Assembly: GCF_003269295.1 (NCBI RefSeq) | Contig: NZ_QLTT01000003.1 | Coordinates: 124,001 to 188,000, forward strand | Length of the DNA stretch: 64,000 bases | Source: Lentzea atacamensis | GTDB lineage: Bacteria; Actinomycetota; Actinomycetes; Mycobacteriales; Pseudonocardiaceae | Direction: 5' to 3' | Made by a program: the position numbers and the translations under genes | In this document: positions 53,466 through 62,878 of the stretch, one piece after another | Layout of the letters: each line of letters starts with the position of its first letter | Numbering within the stretch: the first letter of the stretch is position 1 | Notes under the pieces: generated by a model | What the model saw: only the letters and a program-made list of their open reading frames with translations | Told to the model about the DNA's origin: nothing | Database searches by the model: none

Positions 53466-53543
53466 GCGGTGCAAAAGCAGTTGCTCCGCTCTGAAGCCCG
53501 GTGTTGCATGCGAGGACACCGAGTTTCCCGGGGGGAGTGGCCG

Positions 53544-54416
53544 ATGCACGACGGCGAGGTCGCGACGGATGTGTCCCTTGTGGACGAACTCGTCCGCGCG
53601 CAGTTCCCGCGCTGGCACGGCCTCCCGATCACGCACGTCGCGCACGGTGGCACCGGCCACGCGATCTACCGCCTCGGCGACGAACTGGCGGTCCGCCTCC
53701 CGCGCATCGAATGGGCCGGCGACCAGGCCGGACGCGACGCCGCGACGCTGCCGAAGCTCGCCCCGCACCTTCCTGTCGCGGTTCCGGAACCGCTGGAACT
53801 GGGCGAGCCCACCGAGAACTACCCGTACCCCTGGTCGATCGTGCGCTGGCTCAGCGGTGACATCGCCCCGGTCGACGCGGTCGCCGGCGACACCGGGATC
53901 CGCCTGGCCGAGGTGGTCCAGGCGTTGCAGAAGATCGACACCGGCGACGAGCCGTGGACCACCTACCGAGGCCGGCTGGACCTCTCCACCGGCGACGAGG
54001 ACGTGCGCAGGTCGATCGCGGAACTCGGCGATGACCCGAGGCTCGTCGCCGTGTGGGAGGAAGCGCTGAGCGCGCCGTGGTGGACCGGGCCGGGCCGCTG
54101 GCTGCACGCCGATCTGCACCAGGGCAACCTGCTGTTCACCGGCGGCGAGCTGACCGGCGTGATCGACTGGGGTGCCGCGGGCGTGGGCGACCCGGCGGCG
54201 GACCTCATGACCGCCTGGTTGTTCCTCGACGAACGCGGCCGCGAGGCGTTCCGGCGCGAGCTGCGCGAGTTCGACGACGCGACCTGGGCCCGCGCGCGTG
54301 GCTGGGCGCTGCACCTCGCTGTGCTCGCGCTGCCGTACTACCGCGACACCAACCCGTTGCTCGCAGGCATCGCGCGCCACACCCTGGGCCAGCTACTGGC
54401 GGAACGCTCCTGGTGA
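53544..54416 (+). CDS. Aminoglycoside phosphotransferase-family (APH) kinase
   Basis: The ATG at 53544, behind GGGGGAG, gives 290 residues. The ATP-binding lobe has FRIGDE-like YRLGDELAVRLPRIEWAG, the catalytic loop is WLHADLHQGNLLFTGG, and the metal aspartate is in VIDWGAAGVGDPAADL. This is the APH(3')/macrolide kinase-like fold (PF01636). Such genes in actinomycetes often act on unknown small molecules, so resistance should not be assumed. It overlaps the convergent araC-type gene by 24 bases. Confidence 0.85.
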   Translation: MHDGEVATDVSLVDELVRAQFPRWHGLPITHVAHGGTGHAIYRLGDELAVRLPRIEWAGDQAGRDAATLPKLAPHLPVAVPEPLELGEPTENYPYPWSIVRWLSGDIAPVDAVAGDTGIRLAEVVQALQKIDTGDEPWTTYRGRLDLSTGDEDVRRSIAELGDDPRLVAVWEEALSAPWWTGPGRWLHADLHQGNLLFTGGELTGVIDWGAAGVGDPAADLMTAWLFLDERGREAFRRELREFDDATWARARGWALHLAVLALPYYRDTNPLLAGIARHTLGQLLAERSW

Positions 54417-55232
54417 CATGCCCGCCTCGCGGGTGAAGAACTTGGTGAAGTTGGTGGCCTCGCTGAACCCCAGCCGATGTCCGATCGCCGCGGACGACAG
54501 GTCGGTGTGCACGAGCAGGCGTTTGGCCTCCAGTGCCACGCGAGCGTCGATCAACGCCTTCGCAGACCGGCCCGTGGCGGCCAGGCAGATGCGGTTGAGG
54601 CTGCGCAACGAGTAGCCGATGCGCGCCGCGTACTCGGCGGCGTTCCGCGTGGCAGCGAACGAACGCTCGAGCTCCTGCTGGAAGCGTTCGAACCTGGCGT
54701 CGCTGTGCTCGGGGCCGGCGTCGTGCGGCAGGCGAGCGATGCGCAGCAGCAACGCGCCCAGCAACTGGCGGAGCAGGTCGACCGGCTCGTTCGTCAGCAC
54801 GTTGCGGCGGTACTCCTGCCGGAGGTCCTGCACGGCGCGGGTGACGACCGCCCGCTCGGCCTTGGGGATGGTGCGCACCGCCGGGCCGAACGGGCTGAGC
54901 ACCGGGCGCGTGCCGTCGAGCGGTGGCGGGAACGCCGGGGTGAAAAGGACCATGAACGCCTCGGCGTCGCCCTGAGGGAGACGGAGTACGCGGCCGGGGC
55001 TGACGTGCAGCAGCGTGCCCGGCACGCACGTGTGGTCCACGAAATCGACCATGGTGGTGCAGCTGCCCGCGGTGACCAGCAACATCTGGTGGAAGTCGGT
55101 GCGGTGCACCTTCGTCAGCGTGTCGTCGGTGAGCCTGCGACGGAGCACGGCGAGGTCGAGCACCTCCATGCCGAGCCGGCCGCGGTCGGGGTTGCTGAAG
55201 CCGAACTGGGCGACCTGTCCACTTTTGACCAT
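54393..55232 (-). CDS. AraC-family transcriptional regulator
   Basis: The protein has 279 residues. An N-terminal cupin-like sensor (HQMLLVTAGSCTTMVDFVDH, PGRVLRLPQG) is followed by the double HTH of AraC at about 185-275: AAEYAARIGYSLRSLNRICL, then SSAAIGHRLGFSEATNFTKF and FTREAGMSPGAFR. It is divergent from the tandem SnoaL-like gene, 56 bases away, which is its probable target. Confidence 0.9.
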   Translation of the reverse strand: MVKSGQVAQFGFSNPDRGRLGMEVLDLAVLRRRLTDDTLTKVHRTDFHQMLLVTAGSCTTMVDFVDHTCVPGTLLHVSPGRVLRLPQGDAEAFMVLFTPAFPPPLDGTRPVLSPFGPAVRTIPKAERAVVTRAVQDLRQEYRRNVLTNEPVDLLRQLLGALLLRIARLPHDAGPEHSDARFERFQQELERSFAATRNAAEYAARIGYSLRSLNRICLAATGRSAKALIDARVALEAKRLLVHTDLSSAAIGHRLGFSEATNFTKFFTREAGMSPGAFRQ

Positions 55233-55288
55233 GGTGAGGCGTGATCCTACCTCGTCCCCCGGCTGGTTGATGGGGAATCTTCGGAGCC

Positions 55289-56035
55289 ATGGACAACAAG
55301 GAACTCGTGCTCAAGGCCGCCGGCGAACTCTTCGGTGACAAGGATCCGTCCGCTGTGGACCGTTGGGTTTCGCCGGACTACCGCCAACACAGCGCGCTTA
55401 TCGGTGACGGTCCCGAGGCGCTGCGCGGGCTTGTCGCTGATCTTCCCGAGGGCTTCCACTACGAACTGGCGCGCGTGATCGCCGACGACGATCTCGTTGC
55501 GCTGCACGGTGTTTACCACGGGTTCGGTCCAGAGCCGCTGGTGGCGTTCGACCTCTTCCGGGTCGAGAACGGCAAGCTCGCCGAGCACTGGGACGCGCTC
55601 ACCCCGGTTGTGCGGGAGACGGCCGGTGGACGGTCTCAAACGGGCGGTCGGTCGTTCGGAGGTGACACCGAGCACTCCCGCGCTCTCGTCAGCGAGTTCG
55701 CGCAGCGCGTCCTGCAGGACGCCGACTACTCGGTGCTGACCGACTACATCTCCACCGAGACCTACCTGCAGCACAACCCGGAGGCCGCCGACGGTCTCAC
55801 CGGTTTCGGTGCCGCCGCCGCGAAGTGGGCGGGCGAAGGTAAGAACCTGGTCTACAAGACGATCCACAAAGCTGTGGCCGAGGGCGATCTCGTGCTGCTG
55901 CAGTCCGAGGGCGAGTTCGGCGAGCCGGTCGCGTACTGGGACCTGTTCCGGGTCGAGAACGGCAGGATCGTCGAGCACTGGGACGTGATCACGCCGATCC
56001 CGGCGTCGCTGCCGCACACCAACGGCCTCTTCTGA
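55289..56035 (+). CDS. Tandem SnoaL-like domain protein
   Basis: The protein has 248 residues and two SnoaL-like (NTF2-fold) units. The first is at about 5-110 (YRQHSALIGDGPEALRGLVA, AFDLFRVENGKLAEHWDALT) and the second at about 130-240 (YLQHNPEAADGLTGFGAAAA, YWDLFRVENGRIVEHWDVIT). The repeated DLFRVENGxxxEHWD pattern marks an internal duplication. Such YesE/SnoaL-like proteins often handle small reactive carbonyl or polyketide compounds. Control by the divergent AraC protein is inferred. Confidence 0.85.
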   Translation: MDNKELVLKAAGELFGDKDPSAVDRWVSPDYRQHSALIGDGPEALRGLVADLPEGFHYELARVIADDDLVALHGVYHGFGPEPLVAFDLFRVENGKLAEHWDALTPVVRETAGGRSQTGGRSFGGDTEHSRALVSEFAQRVLQDADYSVLTDYISTETYLQHNPEAADGLTGFGAAAAKWAGEGKNLVYKTIHKAVAEGDLVLLQSEGEFGEPVAYWDLFRVENGRIVEHWDVITPIPASLPHTNGLF

Positions 56036-56193
56036 CCACGCTCACCGCGAGCTGCAGGTTTCCGTTCGATGAACTCGTGCCGCGCGTCCTGTGCGGGCGG
56101 ATCACCGCGGCAGGGGAGACGACGGAAGGAGTGGAGATGGGCAAACTTGTGCCGCGGAGGCCATAGCACGCCGCGCCATCCGCGAACTGGCGT

Positions 56194-56219
56194 AATGCGC
56201 CCCGCCGTTCGGGGCCATT
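56194..56219 (+). terminator. Hairpin terminator candidate behind the tandem SnoaL gene
   Basis: GCCCCG-CCGTT-CGGGGC (56199-56215), extended by AATG/CATT on either side with one bulged C, makes a 10-pair stem. There is no clear U tract. It separates the SnoaL gene from the PKS operon. Confidence 0.45.
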
Positions 56220-56368
56220 CGTCAGGTTACGTATGTGAGAAAGTTTCACTACCCCTCTCGACGGCACCCGTGGTTTGTGCGTACGGTGAGGCATCGTAAC
56301 GTACTGGCGAGTAGGTAGTGAGCTGAATTCCTTTCTCCCCACCCCTGCACGGTGAGGAAGCGAGCGCA
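56220..56368 (+). promoter_or_regulatory. Probable promoter region of the PUFA-type PKS operon
   Basis: A possible sigma-70-type promoter is TTGTGC (56275-56280), a 16-base spacer and TAACGT (56297-56302), leaving a leader of about 60 bases. The stretch is AT-richer than the surroundings. GTTACG (56226-56231) and CGTAAC (56295-56300) form an inverted pair around it that could be an operator. A GAGGAAG ribosome site precedes the GTG at 56369. The rest of the 333-base gap holds no gene I can support. Confidence 0.4.
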
Positions 56369-59300
56369 GTGGACATGCTGTCGGATCGAGAACGGGTGCT
56401 GTGCCTGAGTCCGTTCGGCACCCCGAACCCGGCCCTCGTGGTCGCGGCTGAACGAGCGGGTGGAGTCGGTGTGCTCGATCTTGGAGCACATGCTGCCCGT
56501 GATCTGGGGCGCGTCACCGCGCGTCACGAGGGTGCGTTCGCGGTGCGGCTGCACGGGCCGTTGGCGGTGGACTTGCCGGACGCGGTCGACACCGTGGTGG
56601 TTGATCTCGTTCGGCATCTTCCGAACCTGGCTGAGCTGGGTGAACGCCGGATCCTCGCCGTGGTCACCTCGGTGGCGGAGGCCGCTGAGGCGATCGCGGC
56701 GGGAGCTACCGGGCTGATCGCCAAGGGTGCCGAGGCCGGTGGCCGGGTGGGTGGTTCGCCCGCCTTCGTGCTGCTTCAGCAGGTGCTCGCGCTGACCGAT
56801 CTGCCGGTCTGGGTGGCCGGGTCGATCGGGGCCGGCACGGCTGCCGCGGCGGTGGCCGGTGGGGCGCGCGGAGTGGTGCTGGAAGGGCAGCTCGCGCTGG
56901 TCGCGGAGGTCCGGAAACACATTTCCGATGAAATTGTCAACGTCCTCCGCGCGATGGACGGCGCCGACACCGCCGTGAACGACGGAGTGCGTGTGCATGT
57001 TCGTCAGAACACGCTCGAAATTGGCCAGGAAGGCGCGTTCGCGGAATTCAATCGCCTCTCGTTTGGGACCGTTGGAGGCGTGGTCGGCGCGATTCAGCGG
57101 GGCATTCGCGACAATCTCGCGCAGGCGGCCGAGCACCGCTCGATTCGGACCGGCGGGACGTTCTGCGAGCGTGTGCCGGGGCTGCGTTACCCGATCGCGC
57201 AGGGGCCGATGACGCGGGTCAGCGACCAGCCCGCGTTCGCCGCGGCCGTCGCCGAGGGTGGTGCGCTGCCGTTTCTCGCACTCGCGTTGATGGAGGGCAC
57301 CGCCGTCCGCGAGCTGCTGGAAGAAACCTCGCGGAAGCTCGGAGACCGGCCCTGGGGCGTTGGTCTGCTCGGCTTCGCGCCACCGGAGCTCAGGGCGCGC
57401 CAGCTGGAGGCCGTGCTGGCGGTGCGGCCGAAGTACGCGATCGTCGCCGGTGGCACGCCCGCGCAGGCGCGCGAGCTGGAGGACGCGGGGATCGAGGCGT
57501 TCCTGCACGTGCCGTCGCCCGCGTTGCTGCGCCGGTTCCTCGACGAGGGCGCGCGCAAGTTCGTCTTCGAGGGCTCGGAGTGTGGCGGTCACACGGGTCC
57601 TCGAACCAGCTTCACGCTGTGGCAGCAGCAGATCGACGTGCTGCGCGGGCGTGAGAAGGGCGTCACGGCACTGTTCGCGGGCGGCATCCACGACGCGCGC
57701 TCGGCTGCCATGATCGATGCGATGACCGCGCCGATCGCGGCACGCGGTGCGGCGATCGGTGTTCTCGTCGGCACGGCCTACCTGTTCACCGAGGAAGCGG
57801 TCACGCACGGCGCGATCCAGCCGGTGTTCCAGCAGGTCGCGCTCGAGTGCGAGGACACCGCGCTGCTGGAGACCTCGCCCGGCCACGCGGTTCGCTGTGC
57901 GCAGACGTCCTATGTGGACACGTTCGAGCAGAAGCGCGCCGAGCTCGCCGGCCTGCCCAAGCAGGAGAGCTGGGAGCGGCTCGAACAGCTCAACCTCGGC
58001 CGGCTCCGGCTCGCGAGCCGCGGGCTCGTCCGCGATGCCGGCGGGCTCAAGGAGGTCGGCGAGGACGAACAGCGCCGCGAAGGCATGTTCATGATCGGCC
58101 AGGTCGCGGCGCTGCGGTCCGAGCGCACCACGATCGCGGAGCTGCACGAGGACATCGTCTCCGGTGTGCTGCCGGAGACCGGCTCGGACGTCGCCGAGCA
58201 GGAGCCGCTGGACGTCGCCATCGTCGGCATGGCCGCGATCATGCCCGGCGCGCGGGACGTGGCCGAGTTCTGGGCGAACGTGCTCAAGGGCACGGACTCC
58301 ATCACCGAGATCCCGCCGGACCGCTGGTCGCCCGAACGCTACGGCAGCCCGTTCAGGTGGGGCGGGTTCATCCCGCGCACGGCGTTCGACCCGCTCGCGT
58401 ACGGCATCCCGCCCACCTCGCTGACCTCGATCGAACCCGCGCAGCTGCTGGCGCTGGAGGTGTCGGCCCGCGCGTTGAAGGACGCCGGGTATGCGACGCG
58501 CGTGTTCGACCGCGAACGCACGGCGGTGATCTTCGGTGCCGAGGCCGGTGCCGATCTCGCGACCGCCTACACGATCCGCACCGCATTGCCCGCGCTGGGA
58601 ATCCGCGGCCTCGACGACCACCTGCCCGCGCTGACCGAGGACTCGTTCCCCGGCGTGCTGGGCAACGTTATCTCCGGTCGCGTGGCGAACCGGCTCGACC
58701 TCGGTGGCGCCAACTACACGGTCGACGCGGCCTGCGCGTCCAGCCTCGCCGCGCTCGACGTGGCGTGCAAGGAACTCGTCGGCGGCACCAGCGACATGGT
58801 GTTGTGCGGCGCGGTCGACCTGCACAACAGCGCGCACGACTACCAGATGTTCGCGTCCGTCAAGGCGTTGTCCGCCAAGGGGCGGTGCGCCACGTTCGAC
58901 TCGGCTGCGGACGGCATCGCGCTCGGTGAGGGCGTGGCCTGTCTGGTGCTGAAGCGGTTGCCGGACGCGGAACGGGACGGCGACCGGGTCTACGCCGTGA
59001 TCAAGGGCATCGGCGCGTCCAGCGACGGCCGGTCGATGGGCCTCACCGCGCCACGTCCGGAAGGTCAGCAACGAGCGCTGCGTCGTGCCTACGCGTCGGC
59101 TGGTCTGCCGGTCACGTCCGTCGGACTGGTCGAGGCGCACGGCACCGGAACCGTGGTGGGCGACCGGACCGAGCTCGCGTCGCTGACCGAGATGTTCACC
59201 GGGGTCGAGCCGGGCACGTGCACGATCGGCTCGGTGAAGTCGCAGATCGGGCACACCAAGTGCGCGGCGGGCCTCGCGGGCGTCATCAAGGCGGCGCTGG

Positions 59301-62300
59301 CCGTGCACACCGGACTGCGGCCCGGCACGTTGCACGTCAAGCAGCCCAACGCCTTCTGGGACGCGCGGACCAGCCCCTTCGCGTTCGGCCACCGCACGTG
59401 GGCCCGGCCGACCGGCGAACGCGTGGCGGGTGTGAGCGCGTTCGGCTTCGGCGGCACCAACTTCCACACCGTCATCGCCGGGTACTCCGGCGCCGACGAG
59501 CCACGCCACGGCCTGACCGCATGGCCCGCCGAACTGTTCCTGATCCGCGGTGAGGACCCCGAGGCAGCGCAACGGGAAGCAGCTCGCCTCACCGCGCTGG
59601 TGGACGAGCGCACACCGTTGCGTTCCCTGGCTGCTGCGTGCGGCAACGGGCCTGTTCAGGCGGCCTTCGTTGTGAGCGATCACAACGGCCTGCGGGCAGC
59701 GCTCGCGGACGTCGAGGCCTGGCGTTCGAGCGAGACCGTCCGGCTGGGCGGCGGTGAGCGGCCGAAGATCGCGTTCCTCTACCCCGGCCAGGGCAGCCAG
59801 CGACCGGGCATGCTGCTCGACCTCGTCACGGCCTTCCCGCGACTGCAGGAGTTCGTGGACGCACGGTACGAGCGGGTGATGTACCCGCCGGTTGCGCTCA
59901 CCGCCGACGACGTCGCGAAGCAACGCGCGGAGATCACCGACACGCGGATGGCACAGCCGACGCTCGGCATCGCCGGGCTGATGGTCACCGCGCTCCTGGA
60001 ATCCGTTGGTGTGCGGCCGGATCTGGCCGGTGGCCACAGCTATGGCGAACTGGTCGCGCTCGCGGCCTCCGGCGTGTTCGAGCCCACCGTCCTGCTCGAC
60101 CTCAGCGTCGCCCGTGCCGAGACGATGCTGGAGGCCGTGGGGGAGGACCCCGGCACGATGGCCGCGGTGTCCGCGTCGCTCGCCGACGTCGAGGCGCTGC
60201 TGCCGCCGGACGTCGTGGTGGCCAACCACAACGCGCCCGACCAGGTTGTGATCTCCGGTCCCACCAAGGCCGTGGAGAACGCCGTCGAAGTGCTGCGCAA
60301 CGCCGGGTTGAGCGTGAAGAACATCCCGGTCGCGGCCGCGTTCCACAGCCCGTTGATGGCGGGTGCCCGTGACAGGTTCGCTGCTCGTCTCGCGGAGATG
60401 TCCATCGGTGAGACGGCTTTCCCGGTCTGGTCGAACGTGACCGCGCAACCCCACACCGACGTGCGGGAGGGCCTGTCCGCGCAGCTCGCGGGCCGGGTGC
60501 GGTTCGTGGACCAGATCGAGTCGATGTACGCGGCCGGCGCGCGGATCTTCGTAGAGGCCGGACCGGGTGGCGTGCTGACGTCGCTGGTGGGCAGGACCCT
60601 CGGCGACCGGCCGCACCAGGCGTTGCGCTGCGACGACCACGTGACGTTCCTGCGCACGCTCGCGGAGCTCGCGGTCGCCGGCGTCGAGGTGGACGCCGCA
60701 CCGCTGTTCGAGGACAGGGCCGAACCGGCCACGGCCGTGCCGCAGCGGCCGTCCTGGTACGTGGATGGAGGTCTCGTGCGCGACGCGAACGGCGACGCAC
60801 TGCCCGGCGGGCTGCGGCCCGCCACCGAGTTCCCGACCCTGCGCGCCGGAGCGGGGCTCAGTCGTGACGAGATCATCGAGAAGTTCCTGGACGGCATGCG
60901 GGACGCGGTCAGCGCCCAGCGCGACGTCCTGCTGAGCTACCTCGGCAACGCTCCCGCCGTTCCGGCACCGATGCCGGTGATCGAGCAGGCGAAGGCGCCG
61001 GAACCGCAGGCGAAGCCGCAGGAGGACGTCGCGACGGTGGTGCTGCGGACGATCAGCGACCGCACGGGTTACCCGGTCGAGATGCTGCAGCCGGGCCTGG
61101 ACCTGGAAGCGGACCTGTCGATCGACTCGATCAAGCGGACGGAGATCGTCGGCGAGCTGGCCCAGGAACTGGGCGCCGCCGGGTCGATCGACGAGCTGGC
61201 GCAGATCAAGACGATCGAAGGCATCGTCGGCTGGTTCGGCGCCACGCCCGCCAGTGCTCCGGCGAAGGATGTCAAGGCGATCGTGCTCCAGACGATCAGC
61301 ACCCGCACGGGTTACCCGGTCGAGATGCTGCAGCCGGGCCTGGACCTGGAAGCGGATCTCTCGATCGACTCGATCAAGCGGACGGAGATCGTCGGCGAGC
61401 TGGCCCAGGAGCTGGGCGCGACCGGTGAGATCGACGAGCTGGCGCGGCTGAAGACGATCGAGGCGATCGTGGCGTGGTTCGGTGCCGGGCAAGTGGCGTC
61501 TGCAAGTACCACCAACTCGCAGCCGGCAGTACTCGCGGACGCGCCGACGACGGGCCGTCTCGTGCGGCTCGTGCCGCAGGTCGTGCCGTGCGAGCCCGCC
61601 GAACCCGCCGACCTCACCGGCAAGACGGTCCTGATCGTCGACGACAACGGCATCGGTCTCGAGCTCGCCGACCTCCTGGAACGCCACACCGCCCGCCCGC
61701 GCGTCGAACCGGTCTTCCCGGACGACCTGACCGGCATCGACGTCGTGGTTCGGCTCGGCGGACGGCTGCCGGAGGCGTTCAGCGAGGTCAAGGCCTGCGT
61801 GACCAAGGGCGTGAGCCTCCTCGTCGTCACGACGGGCGGCGGCACGTTCGGCTTCGACCACACCCCGGACGAGCTGCCCGCGGACATCGGACTGCACGGC
61901 CTGATCCGCACGGCCGCGCTCGAGCACCCGGACCTCGTGGTGCGCGCGGTCGACGTCAACACCAAGGAAAGCCACCGCGACATCGCCACCGCCCTGCTCA
62001 CCGAGATCGGCCCCGGCCCCGCGGTCGTCGGCTACCACGCGGGCAGGCGGCAGGTCATCGAGGCGGTGCCGGCGGAGCTCGCGCCGAGCACCCTCAACCT
62101 CGACGCCGACAGCGTGGTGCTGCTGACCGGTGGCGCCCGCGGCATCACCGCTCTGGTCGCGACCGCGCTCGCCGAACGCACCGGCTGCCACGTCGAGCTG
62201 CTCGGCCGCACCCCGATCGCGCCGGAGGACCACCGGCTCGCCCACGCCACGACCGAGCCCGCGCTCGTGAAGGCGTTGTTCGAGCTGGGGCACACGACGG

Positions 62301-62878
62301 ACGTTCCCGCGATGGCGCGCAAGGTGCTCGCCGAACGCGAGGTCCGTCAGACCGTGGAACGCCTGCGCGTCAAGGCGTCGAGCGTCAGGTACCACGAGTG
62401 CGACGTCACCGACGCCGAAGCCGTCGCGAAGGTGCTCGACGACATCAAGGCGCGGTTCGGCCGGATCGACGGCGTCATCCACGGTGCGGGTGTGCTGGAC
62501 GACAAGCTGATCGCGGACAAGACCCAGGAGTCGTTCAACCGGGTCTGGGCCACGAAGGTGAACGGCGCCAAGGAGTTCCGCGACGGCTTCCTGGTTCTCT
62601 TCGGCAGCGTCAGCGGTGTGTTCGGCAACCGCGGCCAGGCCGACTACTCGGCCGCGAACGACGCCCTCGACCTGATGGCGAGGTTCTGGGGCACGCAACG
62701 CCGGGTCGTGGCCGTCGACTGGGGTCCCTGGGCCGGCGCGGGCATGGTGGTCGGGCTCGCCGGCGAGTACGCGCGCCGCGGCATCCCGCTGATCGACCCG
62801 GAGCAGGGCGTCACCGCGCTCCTCGACGAAATCGCCGGCGGCTCGGACGTCCAGGTGGTCTACCGATGGGAGGCATAG
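56369..62878 (+). CDS. PUFA-synthase-like iterative PKS: NPD-NPD-KS-AT-ACP-ACP-KR
   Basis: The GTG at 56369 has GAGGAAG 8 bases upstream; 2169 residues. Two FMN-type nitropropane-dioxygenase barrels come first: about 1-230 (KGAEAGGRVGGSPAFV) and about 265-545 (YPIAQGPMTRVS, GSECGGHTGPR), the type that acts as enoyl reductase (PfaD) in PUFA synthases. KS about 614-1040 has C789 in DAACASS, EAHGTGTVVGD and IGHTKCAAG. AT about 1130-1430 has GHSYGE with S1224. Two ACPs carry DSIK with S1587 and S1668. KR about 1900-2150 has TGGARGI and Y2093. No DH is present. The LSIDSIKRTEIVGEL form of the ACPs points to Pfa/heterocyst-glycolipid synthases rather than modular PKS. Product unknown. Confidence 0.88.
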   Translation: MDMLSDRERVLCLSPFGTPNPALVVAAERAGGVGVLDLGAHAARDLGRVTARHEGAFAVRLHGPLAVDLPDAVDTVVVDLVRHLPNLAELGERRILAVVTSVAEAAEAIAAGATGLIAKGAEAGGRVGGSPAFVLLQQVLALTDLPVWVAGSIGAGTAAAAVAGGARGVVLEGQLALVAEVRKHISDEIVNVLRAMDGADTAVNDGVRVHVRQNTLEIGQEGAFAEFNRLSFGTVGGVVGAIQRGIRDNLAQAAEHRSIRTGGTFCERVPGLRYPIAQGPMTRVSDQPAFAAAVAEGGALPFLALALMEGTAVRELLEETSRKLGDRPWGVGLLGFAPPELRARQLEAVLAVRPKYAIVAGGTPAQARELEDAGIEAFLHVPSPALLRRFLDEGARKFVFEGSECGGHTGPRTSFTLWQQQIDVLRGREKGVTALFAGGIHDARSAAMIDAMTAPIAARGAAIGVLVGTAYLFTEEAVTHGAIQPVFQQVALECEDTALLETSPGHAVRCAQTSYVDTFEQKRAELAGLPKQESWERLEQLNLGRLRLASRGLVRDAGGLKEVGEDEQRREGMFMIGQVAALRSERTTIAELHEDIVSGVLPETGSDVAEQEPLDVAIVGMAAIMPGARDVAEFWANVLKGTDSITEIPPDRWSPERYGSPFRWGGFIPRTAFDPLAYGIPPTSLTSIEPAQLLALEVSARALKDAGYATRVFDRERTAVIFGAEAGADLATAYTIRTALPALGIRGLDDHLPALTEDSFPGVLGNVISGRVANRLDLGGANYTVDAACASSLAALDVACKELVGGTSDMVLCGAVDLHNSAHDYQMFASVKALSAKGRCATFDSAADGIALGEGVACLVLKRLPDAERDGDRVYAVIKGIGASSDGRSMGLTAPRPEGQQRALRRAYASAGLPVTSVGLVEAHGTGTVVGDRTELASLTEMFTGVEPGTCTIGSVKSQIGHTKCAAGLAGVIKAALAVHTGLRPGTLHVKQPNAFWDARTSPFAFGHRTWARPTGERVAGVSAFGFGGTNFHTVIAGYSGADEPRHGLTAWPAELFLIRGEDPEAAQREAARLTALVDERTPLRSLAAACGNGPVQAAFVVSDHNGLRAALADVEAWRSSETVRLGGGERPKIAFLYPGQGSQRPGMLLDLVTAFPRLQEFVDARYERVMYPPVALTADDVAKQRAEITDTRMAQPTLGIAGLMVTALLESVGVRPDLAGGHSYGELVALAASGVFEPTVLLDLSVARAETMLEAVGEDPGTMAAVSASLADVEALLPPDVVVANHNAPDQVVISGPTKAVENAVEVLRNAGLSVKNIPVAAAFHSPLMAGARDRFAARLAEMSIGETAFPVWSNVTAQPHTDVREGLSAQLAGRVRFVDQIESMYAAGARIFVEAGPGGVLTSLVGRTLGDRPHQALRCDDHVTFLRTLAELAVAGVEVDAAPLFEDRAEPATAVPQRPSWYVDGGLVRDANGDALPGGLRPATEFPTLRAGAGLSRDEIIEKFLDGMRDAVSAQRDVLLSYLGNAPAVPAPMPVIEQAKAPEPQAKPQEDVATVVLRTISDRTGYPVEMLQPGLDLEADLSIDSIKRTEIVGELAQELGAAGSIDELAQIKTIEGIVGWFGATPASAPAKDVKAIVLQTISTRTGYPVEMLQPGLDLEADLSIDSIKRTEIVGELAQELGATGEIDELARLKTIEAIVAWFGAGQVASASTTNSQPAVLADAPTTGRLVRLVPQVVPCEPAEPADLTGKTVLIVDDNGIGLELADLLERHTARPRVEPVFPDDLTGIDVVVRLGGRLPEAFSEVKACVTKGVSLLVVTTGGGTFGFDHTPDELPADIGLHGLIRTAALEHPDLVVRAVDVNTKESHRDIATALLTEIGPGPAVVGYHAGRRQVIEAVPAELAPSTLNLDADSVVLLTGGARGITALVATALAERTGCHVELLGRTPIAPEDHRLAHATTEPALVKALFELGHTTDVPAMARKVLAEREVRQTVERLRVKASSVRYHECDVTDAEAVAKVLDDIKARFGRIDGVIHGAGVLDDKLIADKTQESFNRVWATKVNGAKEFRDGFLVLFGSVSGVFGNRGQADYSAANDALDLMARFWGTQRRVVAVDWGPWAGAGMVVGLAGEYARRGIPLIDPEQGVTALLDEIAGGSDVQVVYRWEA
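61061..61419 (+). repeat. Near-identical tandem ACP-coding repeats, 243-base period
   Basis: A block of about 116 bases at 61061-61176 recurs at 61304-61419, exactly 81 codons later, with only about three differences, all synonymous. Both encode YPVEMLQPGLDLEADLSIDS and IKRTEIVGELAQELGA. The linker parts between them differ more. Confidence 0.9.

Noticed and set aside
53466-54069. Continuation of the winged-helix frame to 54069
   Set aside because: It runs through the phosphotransferase gene on the same strand and turns into Ser/Arg-rich shadow sequence; a frameshift near 53418 explains it better.
53544-54416. Calling the APH-fold kinase an antibiotic resistance gene
   Set aside because: The fold is shared by many metabolic kinases; nothing in sequence or context fixes an antibiotic substrate.
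56120-56166. Nine-residue ORF behind GGAGTGGAG at about 56136
   Set aside because: Too short and without context; more likely chance.
56249-62698. Antisense open frame of 2149 codons opposite the PKS gene
   Set aside because: It is a by-product of strong third-position GC bias; the sense strand carries all catalytic motifs of KS, AT, ACP and KR.
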